Assembly (NCBI GenBank): GCA_029858605.1
Contig: JAOUET010000087.1
Coordinates: 1 to 7,570 of the forward strand
DNA from: Coriobacteriia bacterium
GTDB taxonomy: Bacteria; Actinomycetota; Coriobacteriia; Anaerosomatales; JAENZW01
Direction of reading: 5' to 3'
DNA length: 7,570 bases
The translations under genes and the position numbers were made by a program. A model generated the notes under the pieces. The model searched no databases. It saw only the letters and a list, made by a program, of their open reading frames with translations, and was not told the origin of the DNA. This document shows, in pieces, positions 1 to 6,563 of this stretch (positions are counted from its first letter, which is position 1; every line of letters starts with the position of its first letter).

Positions 1-60
1 GCATGATCATGGCTCGACAGTAGGGATTGCTGCGCGACTCGAGCGTGCTGGTGGAGTCGA

Positions 61-558
61 CTACGCTCCCCGATACCTAGTGGAGTAGTAGCGAAGTCGC
101 AGCCACTCGTAAGCCATGTGCACGGCCCAGGCTAGTACGGCATACGCGACTATCGCGAACAGGAAGCTGGGGTCGAAGTATCCGCCGCCCCCCGCGCCAG
201 TCTGCGATGGTGAGAACAGGCCGGCGAACGGCTCCATGAAGCGCGCACCCGTGTCGTAGATGAACGATGCGAATCCTACTTGGGGGTCGGCCCCGAAAAC
301 CAGCAAGAAGAATGCGAATCCCAATATGATGATCGCGAAGATCACGTACGCGTAGAGCAGCCACACGATGACCTTGCCGACGGTGAGCGCAAACTCGAGC
401 CCCCTGCTCCGATCCTGGTCCTGGGGTTGGCCGGCTCGCACCTGCTCGTCGGATGCGCGCGGTGCCGCAGCCGACTGCGCCGTCTGCTGCGATGTCTCGG
501 CTTGCTTCGGCTGATCCGGCGCGACGCCCTGCCCGCCCTCAGCTTCGTTGGCCCCCAA
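61..558 (-). CDS. YggT-like small membrane protein with long polar N-terminus
   Basis: Predicted membrane protein of about 165 residues, function not established. The first 55 or so residues are polar and low in complexity, rich in Ala, Gln, Glu, Pro and Asp, and probably disordered. A long hydrophobic segment follows at about 60-89 and a second at about 131-150. Between them lie FIYDTGARFMEPFAGLF and a Gly-rich turn with FDPSFL, which resembles half of a YggT repeat (hydrophobic helix, loop with a conserved Pro, then D-P/S before the next helix). The YggT assignment is pattern recognition and only moderately sure. I chose the TTG at 558-556 because GAGAGGGG lies 8 bases upstream of it. An in-frame GTG at 651 would add 31 residues but has no ribosome binding site. 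The TTG choice also leaves about 200 bases for divergent control with the next gene. The stop is TAG at 63-61. Confidence 0.6.
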   Translation of the reverse strand: MGANEAEGGQGVAPDQPKQAETSQQTAQSAAAPRASDEQVRAGQPQDQDRSRGLEFALTVGKVIVWLLYAYVIFAIIILGFAFFLLVFGADPQVGFASFIYDTGARFMEPFAGLFSPSQTGAGGGGYFDPSFLFAIVAYAVLAWAVHMAYEWLRLRYYSTRYRGA

Positions 559-566
559 TGATGCCA

Positions 567-574
567 CCCCTCTC
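567..574 (-). promoter_or_regulatory. Ribosome binding site favouring the TTG start
   Basis: GAGAGGGG on the minus strand sits 8 bases before TTG at 558-556. No comparable site precedes the longer GTG start at 651, so this site decides the start of the YggT-like gene. Confidence 0.45.
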
Positions 575-755
575 GGTCCGGTTCTTGCGGTCTGCTTCGG
601 CCATGCGGCGCAAAGGAGCAGCAGGCCGAGCCTTTGAGAGAGGGTACCCACATGTCGGCTGCCGCTAGCATCGGCACGGCTTCCTGCGCCAGGAGGGTCT
701 GTGGACGATAATGAGCAGTCAGGGGAACGCGACCCAACGCATGCGAGGGGGTTCG

Positions 756-1235
756 ATGAACCGAAGCGACGCCTACAAGGCCCTTTCCATTGACGTGGCG
801 CGCGCCGCCACGACGGTTTGGCTCGTCGTGAATGCGGTGAACGTCCTACAGGCCGTGGGTTTCGCTACGCGGCCGTTCGCACCGGAAGTGAACCCCGCTC
901 TCGGTCTCGTGATCGCCGCACTCGCACTGCCTGCAAGCTGGGCCTTGTCGGTGTTCGTTCGCGAGAAGAGTGACTGGCTGCTCCTGTCGGGTCCGATCGT
1001 ATTCGACACGTTCGTCGTCATGTGGCTCGTCGTCGAGCGCTTCGCAAAGATCCAATGGCGCGATCCGGTCGTACCGTCCATCCAGATTCCCTATCTCGTG
1101 CTGTTCTTCGGCAGCATTGTGCTGATGGGGCTGCCGATGTTCCATATCGACCGTCGGCGATGGCTCCTCACCGTGCTCACGACGACGGCACTGCTCGCCT
1201 CGATGCTGTATGCGATGTCGCAGGGCGTGGGCTAG
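756..1235 (+). CDS. Membrane protein of unknown function, five predicted helices
   Basis: Hypothetical integral membrane protein of 159 residues that I do not recognise. Hydrophobic segments lie at about 17-38, 47-67, 74-95, 110-129 and 137-154, with short charged loops such as VREKSD and HIDRRRW between them. There is no signal peptide, no catalytic motif and no cysteine. The start at ATG 756 is preferred because GAGGGG at 745-750 lies 5 bases upstream. An in-frame ATG at 711 would add 15 polar residues and is preceded by AGGAGGG at 691-697, but with an overlong 13-base spacer. The gene is divergent from the YggT-like gene and 57 bases ahead of alanine dehydrogenase on the same strand, so cotranscription with it is possible but not shown. 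Confidence 0.75.
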   Translation: MNRSDAYKALSIDVARAATTVWLVVNAVNVLQAVGFATRPFAPEVNPALGLVIAALALPASWALSVFVREKSDWLLLSGPIVFDTFVVMWLVVERFAKIQWRDPVVPSIQIPYLVLFFGSIVLMGLPMFHIDRRRWLLTVLTTTALLASMLYAMSQGVG

Positions 1236-1292
1236 AGACGATCCCGGGAATGGGGATACAAGGGTTGGCGTCACGTGTCGAGGGGGCCCCAA

Positions 1293-2408
1293 ATGATCGT
1301 CGGTGTGCCGAAGGAGATAAAGGAAGACGAGTACCGCGTCGGCATGACCCCAGGCGGCGTGAAGGAACTTGTTGCCCATGGCCACCGCGTGCTTGTGGAG
1401 AACGGTGCCGGCACCGGCTCCGCCATCACTGACGACGAGTACGCGACTGTCGGTGCGGAACTCGTTCCTTCGGCCGGGGACGTCTACGAAGGCTCCGATC
1501 TGATCATCAAGGTGAAGGAGCCACAGCCGTCCGAGATCGCCATGATCCGAGACGGCCAGGTCATCTTCGCATTCCTGCATCTTGCACCGAACAGGCAACT
1601 CACCGAAGGGCTCATGGAGTCCGGTGCCGTGTGCATCGCCTACGAGACTGTCGAGGGGGCCGATGGCTCCTTGCCGCTCCTCGCTCCGATGTCTGAGATT
1701 GCCGGCAGGATGTCTGCGCAAGTGGGCGCCGAGTATCTGCAGAAGCCCAAGGGCGGCCGAGGCGTACTGATGGGCGGCGTTCCGGGCGTGCTTCCCGCCA
1801 AGGCGGCCATCCTCGGGGGAGGCGTGGTCGGGACCAACGCAGCTTTCGTTGCGTCGGGTATGGGAGCCGAGGTCACCATCGTCGACATCGATATCGACCG
1901 GCTTCGCTACCTGGAAGAGATTTGGACTGGTCGATTCCGCACCTTGTACTCGAACCGGCACAACATCGAGCAAATCGTTTCGGCTGCCGACCTCGTGATC
2001 GGTGCCGCCCTCGTTCCCGGGGCCACGGCGCCGAGGCTGGTGACTCGCGACATGCTGCCGGGGATGAAGGAGGGGGCGGTGATAGTGGACGTGGCAGTGG
2101 ACCAGGGCGGGTGCGTCGAGACGACTCACGCCACCACCCATCATGATCCCGTGTTCGTTGAAGAGGGAGTACTCCACTACGGTGTCGCCAACATACCCGG
2201 CGCCGTGCCGAGCACGTCCACCAACGCCCTGACGAACGCGACGATGCGCTACGTGGTTGCGCTTGCCGACAAGGGTTGGGAAGAGGCAGTTCGCGGACTT
2301 GGCGAACTCGCAGGAGGGGTGAACGTTGTGCGGGGCGTGGTGACTTGCAGGCCGGTTGCACAGGCGCACGGCTTCGCCTACACGCCGCTCGAGGACGTTT
2401 CGCGGTAG
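1293..2408 (+). CDS. ald: Alanine dehydrogenase (EC 1.4.1.1)
   Basis: Catalyses the reversible, NAD-dependent oxidative deamination of L-alanine to pyruvate and ammonium in the cytoplasm, linking amino acid and carbon metabolism. The protein has 371 residues, the usual family length, and starts with the typical MIVGVPKEIK. All landmark residues fall at the positions known from the Mycobacterium enzyme: Arg15 and Lys75 for substrate, His96 as catalytic base, Ser134, the Rossmann glycine loop ILGGGVVGTNA at 173-183, Asp198 for the adenosine ribose, Asp270 in VDVAVDQGG, and Asn300 in GVANIPGAVP. GAGGGG at 1280-1285 precedes ATG 1293 by 7 bases, so the in-frame GTG six codons upstream is unlikely. 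The gene lies 57 bases after a membrane protein gene and before an independent promoter. Nothing suggests damage or transfer. Family members usually form hexamers. Confidence 0.97.
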   Translation: MIVGVPKEIKEDEYRVGMTPGGVKELVAHGHRVLVENGAGTGSAITDDEYATVGAELVPSAGDVYEGSDLIIKVKEPQPSEIAMIRDGQVIFAFLHLAPNRQLTEGLMESGAVCIAYETVEGADGSLPLLAPMSEIAGRMSAQVGAEYLQKPKGGRGVLMGGVPGVLPAKAAILGGGVVGTNAAFVASGMGAEVTIVDIDIDRLRYLEEIWTGRFRTLYSNRHNIEQIVSAADLVIGAALVPGATAPRLVTRDMLPGMKEGAVIVDVAVDQGGCVETTHATTHHDPVFVEEGVLHYGVANIPGAVPSTSTNALTNATMRYVVALADKGWEEAVRGLGELAGGVNVVRGVVTCRPVAQAHGFAYTPLEDVSR

Positions 2409-2420
2409 TTCCCGCGTTGC

Positions 2421-2449
2421 TTGACAGGCCCTATTCCGGGGTATAGAGT
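2421..2449 (+). promoter_or_regulatory. Sigma-70/SigA-type promoter
   Basis: A perfect -35 TTGACA at 2421-2426 is followed after 17 bases by TAGAGT at 2444-2449, which keeps the key T, A and final T of TATAAT. The overlapping TATAGA at 2442-2447 would give a 15-base spacer. It lies just after the alanine dehydrogenase stop and would start transcription near 2456, giving the membrane-protein/regulator pair its own promoter. Confidence 0.7.
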
Positions 2450-2464
2450 TTGTAGCGCAAACTC
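2446..2464 (+). promoter_or_regulatory. Inverted-repeat operator overlapping the -10 and start site
   Basis: The arms GAGTTTG (2446-2452) and CAAACTC (2458-2464) are perfect 7-base complements around a 5-base centre. They overlap the end of the -10 element and the expected transcription start, the classic place for a repressor. The likely binder is the winged-helix regulator encoded by the second gene of this transcript. That pairing is inferred from position. Confidence 0.6.
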
Positions 2465-2503
2465 ATATGCGGCACATATCGCAAGCTTGAAGAGGTGAGG
2501 GAG

Positions 2504-3163
2504 ATGGAGATGGCGGCAGGAGCACTTGATGCTAGGACTCTCGAGCGAAAGGCCTGGAATCGCGTGTTCAACGACGGTCTCTGGGACTTGTATCTCGGGG
2601 CGCTGTTCGTCAACGTAGCCGCTTGGACGGCTGCCGGAGAGCTTGGGTCGGCCTGGGGGGAGACCGCAGTGCCGGCCATGGGCTTCCTCATCGTGTTCTT
2701 GGGTGCATTCCGCGCGGCCAAGTCGCGGATCACCAAACCGCGGATCGGCCACTTCCAGATCGAGCGCGCCAGGACCAAGAAGGTGCATCTCGCCGCCAGC
2801 CTGGCTCTGGCTGTGACGGTGATACTCGTCGGCGTCACCTTCGTCGCCGGCATGGGTGCCTTCCCCGAGGGCATTCCTCTCGTAGCGATCATGTTCGGCG
2901 TGACCGCTCTGGGTGTCTCGGGATCCTTCAGCCTCGCGGCATACTCCCTTGGCGTGCAACGCTTCTACGTCTACGGCGCTCTGGCCGCCGTCGGCTACGT
3001 CGGTGCGGAGGTGCTCGCCGCGACGAGCGAGGTTGGCCGCGGCTGGGACATCGTGGGGGTCTTCGGTCTTCCCGCAATCGTGATGCTGCCTCTCGGTCTG
3101 TTGCTGCTCAGGAGGTTCCTGCAGGAACATCCCGTGGTCACGGACAGTGGGCCCGATGCGTAG
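2504..3163 (+). CDS. Six-helix membrane protein paired with a winged-helix regulator
   Basis: Integral membrane protein of 219 residues with unknown function. A charged N-terminus (residues 1-25) is followed by hydrophobic segments at about 26-45, 54-70, 95-117, 123-143, 154-174 and 183-203. The motif FNDGLWDLYLG opens helix 1, and a basic loop KSRITKPRIGHFQIERARTKK (73-93) joins helices 2 and 3. No enzyme or transporter signature is visible. ATG 2504 is chosen over GTG 2495 and ATG 2510 because GAGGTGA at 2492-2498 is an excellent ribosome binding site 5 bases upstream. The gene is first in a two-gene unit behind a strong promoter with an operator. Its 3' end overlaps the regulator start, so the two are probably cotranscribed and translationally coupled. 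The regulator may sense a signal linked to this protein or to the membrane, which is inference. Confidence 0.8.
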   Translation: MEMAAGALDARTLERKAWNRVFNDGLWDLYLGALFVNVAAWTAAGELGSAWGETAVPAMGFLIVFLGAFRAAKSRITKPRIGHFQIERARTKKVHLAASLALAVTVILVGVTFVAGMGAFPEGIPLVAIMFGVTALGVSGSFSLAAYSLGVQRFYVYGALAAVGYVGAEVLAATSEVGRGWDIVGVFGLPAIVMLPLGLLLLRRFLQEHPVVTDSGPDA

Positions 3164-3479
3164 GAAGCGCACGGAGGCATCGCCGTCGTTCGAGACGATC
3201 GACCGTCTCGTGCACGAGCCCGCGCGTCTCTCGATCATGGCGCATCTCTACGTGCTGGACTTCGCCGACTTCGTGTACCTGATGAACGAGACAGGTCTGA
3301 CGCGCGGGAATCTGTCCAGCCACATGAGCAAGCTCGAGGATGCGGGATACATCTCAGTCGAGAAGACATTCGAGGGCAAGATACCTCGGACCGTACTCTC
3401 GCTGACCGGCAGCGGGCGCGATGCGTTGCGATCCTATCGGCGCACGATGGAGGGCGTGGTCTCGACCCTCCCGGAGTAG
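3156..3479 (+). CDS. Winged-helix transcriptional regulator (HTH_34 / MarR-like)
   Basis: Small DNA-binding protein of 107 residues. Almost the whole length matches the HTH_34 winged-helix pattern: IDRLVHEPARLSIMAHLYVL (15-34), an acidic FADFVYLMNETGLTRGNLSSHMSKLEDAGYI stretch (36-66) holding the recognition helix, and a wing with EKTFEGKIPRTVLSLTGSGRDAL (69-91). It has no ligand domain or metal-binding cysteines, as is usual for this compact type, which generally represses nearby genes. ATG 3156 overlaps the TAG of the upstream membrane gene by 8 bases, giving tight coupling. A GTG at 3147 would add three residues. It probably represses its own promoter through the inverted repeat at 2446-2464. 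The fold is clear, while target and signal are inferred. Confidence 0.92.
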   Translation: MRRKRTEASPSFETIDRLVHEPARLSIMAHLYVLDFADFVYLMNETGLTRGNLSSHMSKLEDAGYISVEKTFEGKIPRTVLSLTGSGRDALRSYRRTMEGVVSTLPE

Positions 3480-3572
3480 CGGAATGCACACACACGGCTC
3501 TCCGCATGCTTCAGTGGCAGGGGGCGGCGTCCGACACTACATGTATGGACACGCATGAAGAAGGGGGCCGCG

Positions 3573-3920
3573 GTGGCACGTCACAGACTTGCAGCCTGCA
3601 CAATTACGCTGATAGCACTCGCCAGCATTCTGATCGGATGCGCCGTCACCTCTGATGGAAACGGCACTCCGACGATGTCAGCGGACGACCCGGCTGCCAA
3701 GCAGGTCTGCTTTGCGAACCAGGTTGCCGGACAGACAGAGGTGTTCGTTTGGGTGAACGAGGGCGGGAGGCCGATGACTGGAGCCACGGTTGACGGCCTC
3801 GTGAAGGTTGGCGCCCTGTCGAAGCCCGTAGTCTGTCCCGCAGGCGGCGATTTCGTCTTCAACCCGAACGACTGCACGTTCACCTGTTCGATTCACGGCT
3901 GGGCGCCCGACGGTTACTAG
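3573..3920 (+). CDS. Small lipoprotein with a pilin-like CP..CSxHG C-terminal module
   Basis: Secreted lipoprotein of about 115 residues, function unknown. A basic start (ARHR) and a hydrophobic run end in the lipobox LIGC, with Cys23 as the lipidated residue, so the mature protein should sit on the outer face of the membrane. A Gly/Thr/Ser/Asp-rich tether follows. The rest has the order QVCFANQ, then DGLVKVGALSKPVVCPAGGDFVF, then CTFTCSIHG, with cysteines at 46, 88, 101 and 105 and His108. This C..N..LV..P.CP.GG.Y/F...C(S/T).HG order is one I know from the C-terminal part of many type IV pilin-like proteins in Gram-positive and related bacteria, where it follows a prepilin N-terminus rather than a lipobox. 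The GTG at 3573 is preferred because AAGGGGG at 3561-3567 lies 5 bases upstream. An in-frame ATG at 3555 would add six residues (MKKGAA) but lacks a ribosome binding site. It is convergent with the c-di-GMP gene. Confidence 0.8.
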   Translation: MARHRLAACTITLIALASILIGCAVTSDGNGTPTMSADDPAAKQVCFANQVAGQTEVFVWVNEGGRPMTGATVDGLVKVGALSKPVVCPAGGDFVFNPNDCTFTCSIHGWAPDGY

Positions 3921-3955
3921 ATTGGCTGCATGACAGTCAGGGCCGAGCACTGCTG

Positions 3956-6379
3956 TCAGCTTGTTGCCGCATCGGGATCGGGGTTCTTGGGGCGTGTGGC
4001 GAAGGAGGTATCTGTCTCGGTGGCGCCACGTTTCTCCGCAGCCCCGAAGCGCACCTCGTTTGCGGCGAGTAACTCGATCAGCTCGTCGGCGGGCACAGGC
4101 GGATGATACAGGAAGCCCTGGGCCTTCTCGCACCCCAGCGCGCGCAGGCACGCTACCTGTTCCGAGCGCTCGACGCCTTCGGCGATCACCTCGAGGCCGA
4201 GCGTTGTCGCCAGCGTGATCATGGTTGAGACCAGGTACTGGCTGTTCTTGTCAGAATCGACGTCCCCGATGAAGGTCCGATCGATCTTCGTCGCGCTCAA
4301 AGGGAATCGTTTCAGGTACGCCATCGACGAGTGGCCAGTTCCGAAGTCGTCGATCGCCACGGTGACGCCTATGTCGCGCAGGGCTTGGAGGGTCTCGATC
4401 GCGCCCTCGGGATCTTCCATGGCGACAGTCTCTGTTATCTCGAGCTGCAGCCTTTCGGCATCTAGTCCCGTGCGGTCCAGCGTTTCGCGGACCGTGTCTA
4501 CGAAGCTCTCGTTGCGGAACTGACGTGCGGACACGTTCACGGCGACGCGCAACGGTCCGTGACCGAGGTCGGTCCAGCGCATTCCTTGGGCGCAAGCCTC
4601 TTCGAGTACCCATCCACCGATCGTCTCGATGGCCCCGGATTCCTCTGCGAGTCCCACGAAGGTAAGGGGAGGGAGCAGGCCTTTCTCTGGATGCAGCCAG
4701 CGCAGCAGCGCCTCGGCGCCCAGGATCTCGCCGGTGGCCATGTTCACCTGGGGTTGGTAGTGAAGCAGGAACTCGCCGCGCTCCAGTCCGAAGCCGAGAT
4801 CGTGACGAAGCCTGAGAACGTCGAGAACCCGCTCCTTCATCTCGTTGGTGAAGAAGCTCAGGCTGCCCCCGCCGCGCTGTTTGGCTTCGTACATCGCCGT
4901 GTCCGAACTCGCCAGAAGGTCGTCGAGGCTTTGGCCGTCTCGTGGGTAGATGGCGACTCCGATACTGACGGAAGGCCGTATCTCTTTGCCGTAGACGTCG
5001 AACGGTCGATGGAGCTCGCGCAATACCTTGTTTGCGGCGACCTGCGCCATCTCTTCGTCGGTGGCAGGCAGAATGATCGCAAACTCGTCGCCGCCGACGC
5101 GGGCAACCGTGTCCTCCTCGCGTAGCACGTCGAGAAGACGACTCGCCAGCCGTCGCAAGACACCGTCCGCCACCGCATGGCCGAAGCTGTCGTTGACCAG
5201 TTTGAGTCCATCGACGTCAAGGAAGAGGATAGTGAGCTTCTCTTCGTGACGTCGTGCTCGGGCGATGGCCATCTCGGCCCGATCCTGGAACAGGGCGCGG
5301 TTGGGCAGCCCGGTCAGCGAATCGTGGTAGGCCATGTGACGGATCGTCGCCTCGGCGCGCTTTCGCTCGGTGAGATCTCGAAGCACGCTCACCACAAGCT
5401 CGCGACCCTTCGCGTCTATGAGGTGCGAATGGACCTCGATGGGCAGAGGCTCCGGCCCTCCGACGTTCGCCGCGAATTCAGCGAGGATGGATCCGGCGTG
5501 CCGAAGCTGGCGGCTTCGCTCTTCGAGAACGTCGACCCACTCGGTGGTGAGGAAGTCGCGGACGTTCGTCCGAAGAAGGCGCTCGCGAGGCCTCCGCGCC
5601 ATGGCACAGGCGGCGTCGTTCGCATAGACGATGCGGCCGTCGAGCTCGGTGACGAGAATGGCGTCACTCGTCTGGTCGAGCAGCATCGACCTGAAAGCCG
5701 CATCGCGCTCCGCATGCCTGCGGTGCGTCATATCGATACCGGCGCTGACGTATCCGACCACGCTGCCGCCATCGTCTCGAACGATGTGGCGGTGCCAGTA
5801 TATGTCGCGCTCGTCGCCGTGACCGGTGACGATAGGGTATTCCAGGTACATGTCGTCGCCGTACTCGCCGTTCATGAACGCCTGGAATCCTTCTCGCAGC
5901 TCTTCGCGCATCTCCTCCGGGGGAAGCGTGGAGAACCACTCACCCACATCGATGTGTTCTTCCTCCAGGCCGAAGATTTGGCGCCCCTTCTGGTTTATCT
6001 GCAGGAACTGTCCCCCCGGGTCCATCACCACGATTGCGGCGCCCGTAACATCGAGGAACAGCTCCGCTTCCGCTTGCGCGGAACCAAGCGCTTCGGCGTT
6101 CCGCCTCAGGGACCGGGTTAGCGCGTTGATGAGGATGACGCCGACGAGCAGCATGGCGGAGACGATCAGGGCCGTGGTCGCTTCGTGAAGCGCGGACGAA
6201 GAACCCGCGAACATGTAGTACAGCCGGCGCCAAGCCTGGACCAGAAGGGCGATCGTAACGAGCGCCCAGGCGCGGTGCTTTCTGTCGCCAAGCGCGAGTA
6301 GGAGTGCGACACCGGCGGCAGCCAACTGGAGCACTGCCGCGGCGAACAGCATACAAGTAGTGAGGTACTGCTCCCCCAT
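3956..6379 (-). CDS. Membrane-anchored PAS-PAS-GGDEF-EAL c-di-GMP turnover protein
   Basis: Bifunctional-looking c-di-GMP enzyme of 807 residues: the GGDEF domain condenses two GTP to c-di-GMP and the EAL domain hydrolyses it to pGpG. Three N-terminal membrane helices lie at about 8-30, 37-56 and 70-88. Two PAS sensor domains follow, at about 106-220 (AAIVVMDPGGQFLQINQ..IFGLEEE) and 226-340 (DAILVTELDGRIVYAN). The GGDEF domain (about 345-505) opens with HDSLTGLPNR, has GGDEF at 429-433, and has an intact inhibitory RxxD at 420-423. The EAL domain (about 520-775) has EAL at 556-558, NVSARQF, LEITE, DDFGTGHSS, the KID lysine, AEGVE and QGF, so the metal and catalytic residues are present. The C-terminal 30 residues are polar. 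ATG 6379 is chosen. A TTG two codons upstream is possible, and neither has a good ribosome binding site. The long leader may control translation. Net direction of activity cannot be read from sequence. Confidence 0.96.
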   Translation of the reverse strand: MGEQYLTTCMLFAAAVLQLAAAGVALLLALGDRKHRAWALVTIALLVQAWRRLYYMFAGSSSALHEATTALIVSAMLLVGVILINALTRSLRRNAEALGSAQAEAELFLDVTGAAIVVMDPGGQFLQINQKGRQIFGLEEEHIDVGEWFSTLPPEEMREELREGFQAFMNGEYGDDMYLEYPIVTGHGDERDIYWHRHIVRDDGGSVVGYVSAGIDMTHRRHAERDAAFRSMLLDQTSDAILVTELDGRIVYANDAACAMARRPRERLLRTNVRDFLTTEWVDVLEERSRQLRHAGSILAEFAANVGGPEPLPIEVHSHLIDAKGRELVVSVLRDLTERKRAEATIRHMAYHDSLTGLPNRALFQDRAEMAIARARRHEEKLTILFLDVDGLKLVNDSFGHAVADGVLRRLASRLLDVLREEDTVARVGGDEFAIILPATDEEMAQVAANKVLRELHRPFDVYGKEIRPSVSIGVAIYPRDGQSLDDLLASSDTAMYEAKQRGGGSLSFFTNEMKERVLDVLRLRHDLGFGLERGEFLLHYQPQVNMATGEILGAEALLRWLHPEKGLLPPLTFVGLAEESGAIETIGGWVLEEACAQGMRWTDLGHGPLRVAVNVSARQFRNESFVDTVRETLDRTGLDAERLQLEITETVAMEDPEGAIETLQALRDIGVTVAIDDFGTGHSSMAYLKRFPLSATKIDRTFIGDVDSDKNSQYLVSTMITLATTLGLEVIAEGVERSEQVACLRALGCEKAQGFLYHPPVPADELIELLAANEVRFGAAEKRGATETDTSFATRPKNPDPDAATS

Positions 6380-6494
6380 GCCCAACCGTTCGCGTATCCC
6401 TCGACGCGTCGCCCGACCCGACCCGAACTCTTGCTCGGCGTCCCTTTGCCGACTACGGGCAGCCCGTTTTCACGGGCATGGGCTAGCGCATACA
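6380..6494 (-). promoter_or_regulatory. Structured 5' leader with start-codon-complementary segment
   Basis: Candidate RNA control element before the GGDEF-EAL gene. On the minus strand GCCCGT-GAAA-ACGGGC (6477-6462) forms a 6-bp hairpin with a GNRA-type loop, and a second hairpin TCGGC/GCCGA spans 6452-6435. CCCATGCCC at 6482-6474 is perfectly complementary to GGGCATGGG at 6383-6375, which contains the start codon, and it shares four bases (GCCC) with the 5' arm of the first hairpin, so the two pairings exclude each other. It does not match the c-di-GMP-I riboswitch consensus that I know. The control role is inferred. Confidence 0.35.
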
Positions 6495-6500
6495 CCGGGA

Positions 6501-6529
6501 AGTATATCGGTATGAGCCGCTCATTGCAT
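6501..6529 (-). promoter_or_regulatory. Weak promoter candidate for the GGDEF-EAL gene
   Basis: TATACT on the minus strand (6506-6501) is a good -10. With a 17-base spacer the -35 would be ATGCAA (6529-6524), matching TTGACA at only three positions. The spacer contains a perfect inverted repeat, ATGAG-CGG-CTCAT (6524-6512), which could be an operator for an activator or repressor. Transcription would start near 6494. Confidence 0.35.
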
Positions 6530-6563
6530 GAATGCATGCACGGACATGGCGCCCGGAGTGTTT

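Noticed and set aside
35..59. Hairpin CGACTC/GAGTCG with a 13-base loop
   Set aside because: Short stem, large loop and no T-tract on either side, so not a convincing terminator.
2..88. Plus-strand frame open from the window edge to TAG at 86-88, a possible gene end overlapping the YggT-like gene
   Set aside because: Only 28 codons are visible, with no recognisable motif, and it would overlap the convergent gene. Too little to call.
846..2369. Long minus-strand open frame of 507 codons opposite alanine dehydrogenase
   Set aside because: It runs antisense to a gene with every catalytic residue in place. Its His/Arg-rich composition is typical of a shadow frame in GC-rich DNA.
3486..3495. CA dinucleotide run after the regulator gene
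   Set aside because: Only about five units, within chance and without further structure.
3931..3958. Inverted repeat TGACAG/CTGTCA between the convergent lipoprotein and GGDEF-EAL genes, a possible shared terminator
   Set aside because: The stem is only 6 bp with a 16-base loop and no T-run, and one arm includes the stop codon of the c-di-GMP gene.
5177..6121. Plus-strand open frame of 314 codons opposite the GGDEF-EAL gene
   Set aside because: Antisense to clear PAS and GGDEF coding sequence, with no recognisable domain.
6380..6494. c-di-GMP-I (GEMM) riboswitch ahead of the GGDEF-EAL gene
   Set aside because: There is a GAAA-capped stem and a GGCAAAGGGACGCC stretch that recall it, but the order and the conserved receptor and core segments do not fit.
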